64,000 nucleotides of DNA from Lachnospiraceae bacterium NK4A144 (GTDB lineage: Bacteria; Bacillota; Clostridia; Lachnospirales; Lachnospiraceae), in contig AUJT01000001.1 of the NCBI GenBank assembly GCA_000424365.1, positions 124,001 to 188,000 on the forward strand, read 5' to 3'. Both the position numbers and the translations under genes were made by a program. Each line of letters starts with the position of its first letter. Within the stretch, counting starts at the first letter, position 1. The notes beneath the pieces are model-generated. The model ran no database searches. It was not told the origin of the DNA and saw only the letters and a program-made list of their open reading frames with translations. Shown piece after piece: positions 1-7,443 of this stretch.

Positions 1-267
1 CATGATATAAACGTCCTTACCACGAATAGTCTCATTGAGGATCGCTTTTCCTTCACCTGAACCAAAACGTGGTACATCAAAGTTGATCATGTAGTTATCC
101 ATACGATAGCCTTCGAAAGCCGGACTGTCGTGGTAGGGCTGGTTAACAGCCTTTCTGAACTCTACAAGATAATCATTTACTTTGTTGCCGAATTCACTGA
201 TGCTGGGCAGTACAATAATTTTGAGGGGGGCTGCCGGCATAGTGTTCTCTAGATACTTGTTGATCAT
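1..267 (-). CDS. prs: Ribose-phosphate pyrophosphokinase, N-terminal part (cut by window edge)
   Basis: This is the first 89 codons of a minus-strand gene that runs off the left edge. The product begins MINKYLENTMPAAPLKIIV and continues with PSISEFGNKVNDYLVEFR and later GKDVYIM. This matches the long clostridial form of PRPP synthetase, which makes 5-phosphoribosyl 1-pyrophosphate from ribose 5-phosphate and ATP for nucleotide, His and Trp synthesis. The GKDVYI segment is the usual first conserved block of the family. The start at 267 is preceded by a GTGAGG ribosome site about 5 nt upstream. The catalytic and PRPP-binding parts lie outside the window, so activity cannot be judged. Confidence 0.8.
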   Translation of the reverse strand, partial: MINKYLENTMPAAPLKIIVLPSISEFGNKVNDYLVEFRKAVNQPYHDSPAFEGYRMDNYMINFDVPRFGSGEGKAILNETIRGKDVYIM

Positions 268-348
268 AAAGCCTCACATTCTTCCATATATGAATGAAAT
301 TTTCGGACGACCATTCATCCGATTGACAAACAAAGTTATCGTATCATT

Positions 349-377
349 TTGACAGTTATAAGGCAAGCCTATATAAT
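349..377 (+). promoter_or_regulatory. Consensus sigma-A promoter for the DUF512-der-plsY genes
   Basis: A perfect TTGACA (349-354) and a perfect TATAAT (372-377) are separated by exactly 17 nt. They lie 43 nt upstream of the next plus-strand start. This should be a strong housekeeping promoter. The divergent prs gene starts at 267, so the 150-bp gap also carries its promoter, which I could not place. Confidence 0.85.
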
Positions 378-420
378 GGTTAGGCTCACAAAAATTTTTT
401 ACCCGGAGGAATAAAGAAAT

Positions 421-1752
421 ATGAGTGAAGAAAAGAAAAACAGACATATTGTAAAAAGTGTCCTGCCGGGGAGTATTGCGGAAGAAATGGAAATCACGCC
501 GGGGGATGAACTGATTTCTATAAATGAAAAGCCTATAGAGGATATTTTCGATTACCAGTTTCTAATAGAAGATACATTCATAACCGTGGTTGTAAAAAAG
601 CCTGACGGAGAAGAGTGGGAGCTGGAGATCGATAAAGACGAAGATGAAGATCTCGGGATCGAATTTGAGAACGGACTCATGGATGATTATCGATCCTGCC
701 ACAATAACTGCATTTTCTGCTTTATCGATCAGATGCCTAAGGGAATGAGGGATACTCTTTATTTCAAAGATGATGATTCCAGACTTTCATTCCTTCAGGG
801 AAACTATGTGACACTCACAAACATGTCAGATCATGACATAGAGAGGATCATTCATTATCATCTTGATCCGATAAATGTGTCATTTCAGACGACAAATCCT
901 GAACTCCGCTGCAAGATGCTGCATAACCGTTTTGCGGGCGAAGCTCTTAAAAAGGTAGACAGACTGGCAGAGGCCGGTATCCGTATGAATGGACAGATAG
1001 TTCTTTGTAAGGGTATAAATGACGGTGCAGAGCTTGACCGCTCGATACGTGATCTTACAAAGTATATACCGTATCTGGAAAGCGTATCGGTCGTGCCTGT
1101 AGGACTCAGTAAGTATCGTGATGGACTGTATCCGCTGGAACCTTTTACAAAAGAGGATGCGGTAGAAACACTTAAGCTCATCCACAGCTGGCAGGAGAAA
1201 ATCTACGCAGAACATCATACGCATTTTATCCATGCCGGTGATGAATTCTATATTCTTGCGGAGGAGCCGATCCCTTCAGCAGATAATTATGACGGATATA
1301 TTCAATATGAAAATGGTGTGGGAATGATCCGTTCATTTATGGATGAATTTGACGAGGGACTGGCTGCGCTTACTCCGGATCCGAACTTTAAGAGGGAGAT
1401 CTCCGTTGCGGGCGGAATGCTTATGAACAGAGAAAAAGTCGTGATGATCGAGCGTCTCAGGGAGTTATATCCGGGGCTTACGGTTCATAATTATCCTATT
1501 AGAAATGATTTCTTTGGACCGATGATCACGGTCAGCGGACTTATCACAGGACAGGATATTGTTGCACAGCTTAAGGGAAAGCCTTTAGGTGAAGTACTTT
1601 ATCTCCCGCAGAATGTTTTGCGTGCAAATACAGAAGTTTTACTTGATGACATGACACTCACTGATATTTCGCATGCTTTACAAGTAAAGGTTGATATTAT
1701 AAAATCGGATGGAAATGATTTTATCCGTGCCTTATTAGGGCAGGAAAGGTAA
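421..1752 (+). CDS. DUF512 family protein (PDZ-like domain plus radical-SAM-type cysteine motif)
   Basis: A 443-residue protein of the DUF512 family, which in clostridia commonly sits next to der. Residues about 8-60 resemble a PDZ domain (PGSIAEEMEITPGDEL). A CX3CX2C motif follows at Cys93, Cys97 and Cys100 (CHNNCIFC), which is the iron-sulfur signature of radical-SAM enzymes. The C-terminal half is the DUF512 region. The biochemical role of the family is not established. The start is supported by CCGGAGGA a few nt upstream. It is probably transcribed from the consensus promoter at 349-377 together with der, which begins 15 nt after its stop. Confidence 0.88.
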   Translation: MSEEKKNRHIVKSVLPGSIAEEMEITPGDELISINEKPIEDIFDYQFLIEDTFITVVVKKPDGEEWELEIDKDEDEDLGIEFENGLMDDYRSCHNNCIFCFIDQMPKGMRDTLYFKDDDSRLSFLQGNYVTLTNMSDHDIERIIHYHLDPINVSFQTTNPELRCKMLHNRFAGEALKKVDRLAEAGIRMNGQIVLCKGINDGAELDRSIRDLTKYIPYLESVSVVPVGLSKYRDGLYPLEPFTKEDAVETLKLIHSWQEKIYAEHHTHFIHAGDEFYILAEEPIPSADNYDGYIQYENGVGMIRSFMDEFDEGLAALTPDPNFKREISVAGGMLMNREKVVMIERLRELYPGLTVHNYPIRNDFFGPMITVSGLITGQDIVAQLKGKPLGEVLYLPQNVLRANTEVLLDDMTLTDISHALQVKVDIIKSDGNDFIRALLGQER

Positions 1753-1767
1753 AAAGGTTAGATAAAT

Positions 1768-3105
1768 ATGAGTAGACCGATCGTTGCACTGGTTGGACGA
1801 CCAAATGTTGGAAAATCAACACTTTTCAACGTCCTTGCCGGCGAACGTATTTCTATTGTTCAGGATAAACCGGGTGTTACAAGAGACCGAATTTATGCTG
1901 ATGTAGATTGGAATGGAAGAAATTTTACACTTATTGATACAGGCGGTATCGAGCCGGATTCAAAGGATATCATCCTCTCGCAGATGAGAGAGCAGGCTGA
2001 GATAGCTATCAATACAGCAGACGTTATCATTTTCATCACGGATATACAGATGGGACTTTCTGATGCGGATGATAAGGTTGCTGATATGCTCCGTCGTTCC
2101 GGAAAGCCTGTAGTACTCGCTGTAAATAAAGTAGATAACTATCAGAAGATGCAGCTCGACGTTTATGAGTTTTATAATCTCGGAATGGGTGATCCTGTGG
2201 CGATATCTGCAGGTCAGATGACAGGTATAGGTGATCTTTTGGATGAAGTTGTTAAATTCTTCCCGGACCGTGAGGTAGGGGAGGAAGAAGATGACAGACC
2301 GAAGATCGCGATCGTAGGTAAGCCGAATGTAGGTAAGTCATCTATCATAAATAAGCTTATCGGTAAAAAGAGAGTTATCGTATCGGATATCGCGGGAACG
2401 ACAAGAGATGCGGTAGATACGCCGGTCGTTCATGACGGTAAGGAATATGTATTTATCGATACCGCCGGACTCCGCAGAAAGAATAAGATAAAGGAAGCTC
2501 TTGAGCACTATATGATCGTCAGAACTGTAGGTGCGGTAGAGAGAGCTGATGTCGTTGTTATCGTTATCGATGCTACAGAGGGCGTTACCGAGCAGGATGC
2601 AAAGATCGCGGGTATCGCTCATGACAGAGGTAAGGGCTGTATCATCGCGGTTAATAAATGGGATCTCATCGAAAAGAACGATAAGACCATGAATGAGTTT
2701 AAGCGAAAGATAGCAGATACGCTTTCGTTCATGCCTTATGCAGATATGATCTTTATTTCTGCCGAGACAGGACAGAGACTTCCGAAGCTCTTTGAAGAGA
2801 TCGACCGTGTCATCCAGAGTCACAGCCTCAGGATCCAGACGGGTGTACTTAATGAGATCATGACAGAGGCAGTAGCGCTTCAGCAGCCACCGACGGATAA
2901 AGGCAAGAGACTTCGTCTTTTCTATATTACACAGACAGGTATCAAGCCGCCGACGTTCGTTATTTTCGTAAATGATGTTGAACTGATGCATTTCTCATAT
3001 ACACGATATATTGAGAATAAGATCCGTGAAGCATTTGGATTTATAGGTACGCCGCTTCGATTCATTATCCGCGGACGAAGTGAAAAGGAATCAGGACTTT
3101 CATAA
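1768..3105 (+). CDS. der: Ribosome-biogenesis GTPase Der (EngA)
   Basis: A 445-residue double-GTPase, the normal length for the family, required for late assembly of the 50S ribosomal subunit. Two G domains are visible in tandem. The first has the P-loop GRPNVGKST near residue 8, with DTGG and NKVD motifs. The second has GKPNVGKSS near residue 183, with DTAG and NKWD. A C-terminal KH-like domain follows, ending at IIRGRSEKESG. Both P-loops are intact. It lies directly behind the DUF512 gene in the same transcription unit. Confidence 0.97.
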   Translation: MSRPIVALVGRPNVGKSTLFNVLAGERISIVQDKPGVTRDRIYADVDWNGRNFTLIDTGGIEPDSKDIILSQMREQAEIAINTADVIIFITDIQMGLSDADDKVADMLRRSGKPVVLAVNKVDNYQKMQLDVYEFYNLGMGDPVAISAGQMTGIGDLLDEVVKFFPDREVGEEEDDRPKIAIVGKPNVGKSSIINKLIGKKRVIVSDIAGTTRDAVDTPVVHDGKEYVFIDTAGLRRKNKIKEALEHYMIVRTVGAVERADVVVIVIDATEGVTEQDAKIAGIAHDRGKGCIIAVNKWDLIEKNDKTMNEFKRKIADTLSFMPYADMIFISAETGQRLPKLFEEIDRVIQSHSLRIQTGVLNEIMTEAVALQQPPTDKGKRLRLFYITQTGIKPPTFVIFVNDVELMHFSYTRYIENKIREAFGFIGTPLRFIIRGRSEKESGLS

Positions 3106-3185
3106 GAACAATTTTTTGTCAGATATAAACTGGCATTACAGAGGAGGTAGAGCAGTACAAAAATTTGCGCTGCTTATAATTTACG

Positions 3186-3881
3186 ATGGTGGAGAGAATC
3201 ATCTGTATATTGATTGGTTATTGCTGCGGTCTTGTTCAGACCGGATATTTGTACGGAAAGATCAAAGGAATGGATATCCGTTCAGTTGGAAGCGGTAATG
3301 CCGGTACTACAAATATGCTCAGGACTTTTGGCGTAAAAGCAGGAGTTATCACACTACTTTGTGATGCGCTGAAGACTATAGTTGCTATCCAGATAGCGGT
3401 TTTCCTTTTCGGAAACCGCAATCCTGAGCTGGTTCCGCTTCTCAAGGTTTATGCTGCAGCTGGTGCTATCCTCGGACATGATTTTCCGTTTTTCATGCAT
3501 TTCAAAGGCGGAAAGGGTATCGCAGCTACAGCAGGTCTTGTTATAGGATTTTTTGATCCGCTGCTTTTTATACTTGGATTTGTTACTTTCTTTGGCATTT
3601 TCTTTACTACCCATTACGTTTCCCTTGGTTCACTCCTGGTGTGGATTGGACTTTTTATCGAGTTCGTAGTAATGGGACAGACAGGCTGGAGAGAGTTTGC
3701 AGTGATGGATCAGCCGCATCTTATAGAAATGTATATAATAATGTTCCTTCTCGGGGCATTGGCTTTCTGGCAGCATAGAACAAATATCCAGAGACTGCTT
3801 GCAGGAAAAGAACGTCATACTTATCTGAATCATGAAAAGAATCAGGAAGAGGCAGAGCGTTTTAAGAGGTTGAATTCTTAG
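3186..3881 (+). CDS. plsY: Glycerol-3-phosphate acyltransferase PlsY
   Basis: A 231-residue integral membrane protein that transfers acyl groups from acyl-phosphate to glycerol 3-phosphate, the first step of phospholipid synthesis. Family blocks are clear: GSGNAGTTNMLRTFG near residue 36 and HDFPFFMHFKGGKGIAATAG near residue 97, with several hydrophobic helices. The reading frame is blocked by a stop only three codons upstream, so ATG 3186 or GTG 3189 must be used. Neither has a ribosome site at normal spacing. The nearest GAGGAGG lies about 40 nt upstream, so initiation may be weak. The cytosolic C-terminal tail is Lys/Glu-rich. Confidence 0.94.
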   Translation: MVERIICILIGYCCGLVQTGYLYGKIKGMDIRSVGSGNAGTTNMLRTFGVKAGVITLLCDALKTIVAIQIAVFLFGNRNPELVPLLKVYAAAGAILGHDFPFFMHFKGGKGIAATAGLVIGFFDPLLFILGFVTFFGIFFTTHYVSLGSLLVWIGLFIEFVVMGQTGWREFAVMDQPHLIEMYIIMFLLGALAFWQHRTNIQRLLAGKERHTYLNHEKNQEEAERFKRLNS

Positions 3882-3935
3882 AAACAGTTCAGAACCTAAC
3901 AGGTTTTGGATCGTTTAAATACTTAATAATGTCAT

Positions 3936-3962
3936 GGCTGCGGCTTAATTCCGCAGCCTTTA
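3936..3962 (+). terminator. Hairpin between plsY and gpsA, possible weak terminator
   Basis: GGCTGCGG (3936-3943) pairs perfectly with CCGCAGCC (3951-3958) around a 7-nt loop. Only a short TTTAG follows, so termination may be partial and allow read-through to gpsA. Confidence 0.5.
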
Positions 3963-4022
3963 GCATTTAAATACAGAAAAAATCACTGAGATCCATAGTT
4001 CAAACAGAGGAGGACTTTTGTT

Positions 4023-5018
4023 ATGAAAAAAATCGGAATGATCGGAGCAGGAAGCTGGGGAACTGCCCTTACATGGCTTCTTGGAAATAATGGACATGAA
4101 GTGACCATGTGGTCTGCGATCGAGCAGGAGATAAATCTTCTAAAAGAAAATCATGAGCAGACAGAAAAGCTCCCGGGTGCAAAGCTTGCTGATAGCACAA
4201 CGTATACAACAGACATAAAAGAAGCATGCGAAGATAAGGATATGCTGGTACTTGCGGTTCCTTCTTCTTTTACAAGAAGTACAGCAAAGGCAATGGCTCC
4301 TTTTGTTAAGGAGGGGCAGGTTATCGTAAGCGTAGCTAAGGGGCTTGAAGAGGATACCCTTATGACTCTTACGGATATTATCGAACAGGAAATCCCTCAG
4401 TCAAGGACAGTTGTTCTCTGCGGCCCGACTCATGCTGAGGAAGTTGGAAGCGGTATGCCGACTCTTATCGTTGCCGGAAGTAAGAATATCGAAGATGCTG
4501 ATTATGTAGCAGATGTGTTCATGAGCGAAGTTTTCCGTGTATATACTTCTGATGATCCGTTTGGTATGCAGATCAGTGCAGCGTGCAAGAATGTCATCGC
4601 GCTTGCTGCAGGTATCGCAGACGGTCTGGAGTATGGTGATAATACAAAGGCTGCCCTCATTACAAGAGGTATTGCTGAGATCACTCGTCTCGGAATCGCT
4701 GCCGGCGGAAAAGAGCGTACTTTTTCCGGTCTGACAGGTATCGGTGATCTGATCGTTACCTGCGCATCCATGCATTCCAGAAACAGAAGAGCAGGTATCC
4801 TTATCGGACAGGGAAAAACTGCTGATGAAGCCATGAAAGAAGTGCATCAGGTCGTTGAAGGAGTTTTCTGTGCAAAGGCAGCTATGCAGCTCGCAGAAAA
4901 GTATAATGTTGAGATACCTATCATCCATGAAGTAAATGATGTTCTCTTCCACGGAAAAGATCCAAAAGACGGAATCCGTGATCTCATGCTCCGCGACAGA
5001 AAGCAGGAGTGGGAATAA
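4023..5018 (+). CDS. gpsA: NAD(P)H-dependent glycerol-3-phosphate dehydrogenase
   Basis: A 331-residue enzyme that reduces dihydroxyacetone phosphate to sn-glycerol 3-phosphate, supplying the substrate of PlsY encoded just upstream. The Rossmann motif GAGSWGTA begins at residue 8. The family blocks GPTHAEEV and ACKNVIALAAGIADGL, which carries the catalytic lysine, are intact, as is the RNRRAG segment near the C terminus. Length is typical. The start is preceded by GAGGAGG about 8 nt upstream. Confidence 0.97.
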   Translation: MKKIGMIGAGSWGTALTWLLGNNGHEVTMWSAIEQEINLLKENHEQTEKLPGAKLADSTTYTTDIKEACEDKDMLVLAVPSSFTRSTAKAMAPFVKEGQVIVSVAKGLEEDTLMTLTDIIEQEIPQSRTVVLCGPTHAEEVGSGMPTLIVAGSKNIEDADYVADVFMSEVFRVYTSDDPFGMQISAACKNVIALAAGIADGLEYGDNTKAALITRGIAEITRLGIAAGGKERTFSGLTGIGDLIVTCASMHSRNRRAGILIGQGKTADEAMKEVHQVVEGVFCAKAAMQLAEKYNVEIPIIHEVNDVLFHGKDPKDGIRDLMLRDRKQEWE

Positions 5019-5031
5019 AAATTTTAGAGAA

Positions 5032-5076
5032 AAGACCGACAGCACATCAATAAAAGAAGTGCAGTCGGTCTTTTTT
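5032..5076. terminator. Bidirectional terminator between gpsA and metF
   Basis: GACCGAC-A-GCAC (about 5034-5045) pairs with GTGC-A-GTCGGTC (5059-5070). A T-run follows on the plus strand and an A-rich stretch precedes it. It sits between two convergent genes, so it can stop transcription from both sides. Confidence 0.88.
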
Positions 5077-5099
5077 AGATTATATTAATAAAATTTATC

Positions 5100-5969
5100 T
5101 CAGAAATTCTCACGTACAGCTGTGAAGATCTCTCTGCAAAGCTCAGGCTTATTCATGGCATATACATGGATGCCGTGTACACCTGCTTTTGCAAGGTCGA
5201 GAGCCTGATCTACTGCAAATTCGATGCCGGCTTTTTTCATATCCTCCGGATCATCACCGTATCTTGCGATGATATCAGCAAGCTTCTTTGGAACACTGGT
5301 ACCGGAAAGAGATACAGTATGTCCCAGCTGGGTAGCTGATGTGATGGGCATGATACCTGCATGTATCGGCACATTGATATCGTTTCTTGCCGCAAGCTCT
5401 AAAAATCTGTAGAAGAAAGTGTTATCAAAGAAAAGCTGACTTATAAGAAAATCGCATCCTGCATCAACTTTCTGCTTTAAGTGAAAGATATCGGTAAGTT
5501 TGTCAGGTGCTTCAAAATGCTTTTCAGGATAGCAGGCACCTGCGATACAGAAAGAACGATCAGACGCACGGATGTACTTAACCATATCTGACGCATGTTC
5601 AAATTCACGGGAATTATATCTTTCGTCTGTCATATCCTGCGGACGATCTCCACGGAGGGCAAGGATGTTGAAAATACCTTCTTTCTCCAAAAGATCCAAC
5701 TCATCGTCCAGATCCTTACGATTAAAACCAACACTTGTCACATGAGCAATAGTCTCTATATTTAATTTATTCTGAATATAGGAAGAAATTTCGAGATGCT
5801 TACCGGCATTTGAACCACCGGCTCCGTAGGTGACACTGATAAATGCAGGGTCGCATTCAGCTATAGAATCTAAAACATTAAAGACTTTTGTGAAAGCGTC
5901 TTCTTTCTTTGGCGGAAATACTTCGCATGAAAGCATACATTCACGGCTGTCAAGTTCGTCTCTGATCAT
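5100..5969 (-). CDS. metF: 5,10-methylenetetrahydrofolate reductase
   Basis: A 289-residue flavoprotein of the MetF family that reduces 5,10-methylene-THF to 5-methyl-THF for methionine synthesis or acetogenic one-carbon metabolism. The N-terminal CEVFPPK block, SVTYGAGGS, LALRGD and the CxIAGACYPE segment are typical, as is FLISQLFFDN. Length is normal and no key segment is missing. Translation starts at 5969 behind GAGGAG. No SAM riboswitch was seen in the upstream gap. A 14-bp perfect palindrome there is a candidate operator. Confidence 0.95.
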   Translation of the reverse strand: MIRDELDSRECMLSCEVFPPKKEDAFTKVFNVLDSIAECDPAFISVTYGAGGSNAGKHLEISSYIQNKLNIETIAHVTSVGFNRKDLDDELDLLEKEGIFNILALRGDRPQDMTDERYNSREFEHASDMVKYIRASDRSFCIAGACYPEKHFEAPDKLTDIFHLKQKVDAGCDFLISQLFFDNTFFYRFLELAARNDINVPIHAGIMPITSATQLGHTVSLSGTSVPKKLADIIARYGDDPEDMKKAGIEFAVDQALDLAKAGVHGIHVYAMNKPELCREIFTAVRENF

Positions 5970-6003
5970 TTATTCTTCTCCTCTGTCGGGTGTTTTTTGG
6001 GAA

Positions 6004-6017
6004 TCATGTATACATGA
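6004..6017. promoter_or_regulatory. Perfect palindrome upstream of metF
   Basis: TCATGTATACATGA is a perfect 14-bp palindrome 35 nt upstream of the metF start, in the gap between divergent metF and the receiver gene. It could be a repressor site. The cognate regulator is unknown. Confidence 0.4.
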
Positions 6018-6168
6018 CAATACACAAACACTTGCTTTAATTTGCAAAATATCGTAACATAAAGTAAGGATTTGCGTCAATCTCCAGCGAACGGAGTGAG
6101 GGGGATCCGGAGAGAGTATTTTGAAAAACGGACAGAGGAGCTGTTCGGCAAACGGAGGTATAAATCAA

Positions 6169-6570
6169 ATGAGCAAAACGGGAAAGAGGGTTCTTGTTGT
6201 CGATGATATGCCATCCATCCTGCAGGAAGCTAAGGATGTCATGTCAGATCGGTATGATCTTTTCACTGCTTCATCCGGAGCAGAAGCAATAGAAAAGGTC
6301 AAAAATTTCAATCCGGAGATCGTTCTCATGGATATGCATATGCCAGAGATGAACGGTATCAGCTGTATGGAAGCGATCCATGCTATGGACGGATATGAAA
6401 ATCTGCCAATCATCATTACGATGAATGATGTATCGGTTATTACAAAGGCCAGAGCTTATGATCATGGTGCGGCTGATTCTATTCAGAAGCCGTTTATACC
6501 GATGAATGTTTTCCGTAAGGTTGATATGCATCTGAAACTCGCAGAGATTGGTTGGAAGTTTGATCTTTGA
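6169..6570 (+). CDS. Stand-alone response-regulator receiver protein
   Basis: A 133-residue single-domain receiver. The acidic pair is in VLVVDDMP, the phosphoacceptor Asp in VLMDMHMPEM, and the conserved lysine in IQKPF. A threonine sits at the expected switch position (IIIITMND). There is no output domain, as in CheY-like or phosphorelay intermediates. I place the start at 6169 because CGGAGGT lies 9 nt upstream; a longer frame opens at TTG 6121 without such a site. No sensor kinase gene is adjacent, so its partner is unknown. Homologues in these genera are often described only as response regulators. Confidence 0.88.
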   Translation: MSKTGKRVLVVDDMPSILQEAKDVMSDRYDLFTASSGAEAIEKVKNFNPEIVLMDMHMPEMNGISCMEAIHAMDGYENLPIIITMNDVSVITKARAYDHGAADSIQKPFIPMNVFRKVDMHLKLAEIGWKFDL

Positions 6571-6623
6571 TCCTGGAAAGGTCTCACGTATTTGCTTTTG
6601 ACCCTTACATCTTGTTTATTACA

Positions 6624-6660
6624 GGACCGGCACAGTTACCTGATGCCGGTCCATGTTTAT
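6624..6660 (+). terminator. Hairpin after the receiver gene
   Basis: GGACCGGCA (6624-6632) pairs perfectly with TGCCGGTCC (6644-6652). The following sequence (ATGTTTATT) is only moderately T-rich. It ends 24 nt before the pseudouridine synthase start, so it may act as a terminator or an RNA end-stabilising element. Confidence 0.5.
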
Positions 6661-6676
6661 TAAAAAAGGATTTTTT

Positions 6677-7408
6677 ATGGAAGAACCTATACGAATCAAT
6701 AAATACCTGTCAGCTTCAGGAGTGTGTTCAAGACGCGAGGCGGACAGGTATCTTTCTGCGGGAAGGATAACCGTTAATGGTGAGATTGCGTCTCCCGGGG
6801 ATAAAGTGACCGGATGTGAAAAGATCTGTCTCGATGGAAAAGAGATAAAGGCAACACCGGATAGTGTAGAACAGGTCATCCTGGCTTTTTACAAAGAGGT
6901 TGGAACCGTAACATCTACAGTAGATCAGGGAAAAGCTCATAATAATATCGTCGATGCTGTAGGTTATCCTGAAAGAGTATATCCCATCGGACGTCTGGAT
7001 AAAGATTCGGAGGGGCTTATACTACTCACAAATGATGGCAGTATGGTAAACGGCCTCCTCCGTGCGAGATACGGACATGAAAAAGAATATGAAGTTACGG
7101 TAGACAAAGCAATTCCGGATGAGGTCTTGGAAAAGATGATGAAGGGCGGTCTTCAGCTCCTTCCTGACAGAAAGTCACTACCTTGCAAGATCAGGAGAAC
7201 GGGCAGGAATACCTATAACTGTATCCTTACAGAGGGCATGAATCGTGAAATCCGTCGTATGGCAGAATTCTTTGGCTATACTGTAACAAAACTAAAACGC
7301 ATACGCTTCATGACGGTCACATTAGATGGACTTGAACCCGGGAAGTACAGGCTTTTGTCTGATAAAGAAGTAAACGAGCTGCGTGATCTTGCCGGAATTC
7401 AGGATTGA
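6677..7408 (+). CDS. RsuA/RluB/E/F-family pseudouridine synthase
   Basis: A 243-residue RNA-modifying enzyme that isomerises uridine in rRNA. An N-terminal S4 RNA-binding domain (RINKYLSASGVCSRREADR) is followed by the catalytic domain with the aspartate in GRLDKDSEGL. Further family blocks are TEGMNREIRRM and FFGYTVTKLKRIR. The arrangement is closest to the RluF/RluE type, but the exact target uridine cannot be read from sequence. The start at 6677 has AAGGA 6 nt upstream; an in-frame ATG at 6653 lies inside the hairpin edge and lacks a ribosome site. Confidence 0.9.
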   Translation: MEEPIRINKYLSASGVCSRREADRYLSAGRITVNGEIASPGDKVTGCEKICLDGKEIKATPDSVEQVILAFYKEVGTVTSTVDQGKAHNNIVDAVGYPERVYPIGRLDKDSEGLILLTNDGSMVNGLLRARYGHEKEYEVTVDKAIPDEVLEKMMKGGLQLLPDRKSLPCKIRRTGRNTYNCILTEGMNREIRRMAEFFGYTVTKLKRIRFMTVTLDGLEPGKYRLLSDKEVNELRDLAGIQD

Positions 7409-7443
7409 GAAATAGATAAATACTACATTAAGGATTAAAAGCA

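Noticed and set aside
3080-3298. Short plus-strand frame between der and plsY
   Set aside because: Overlaps both real genes in another frame. The GAGGAGG inside it has no suitable start nearby and the encoded peptide shows no recognisable pattern.
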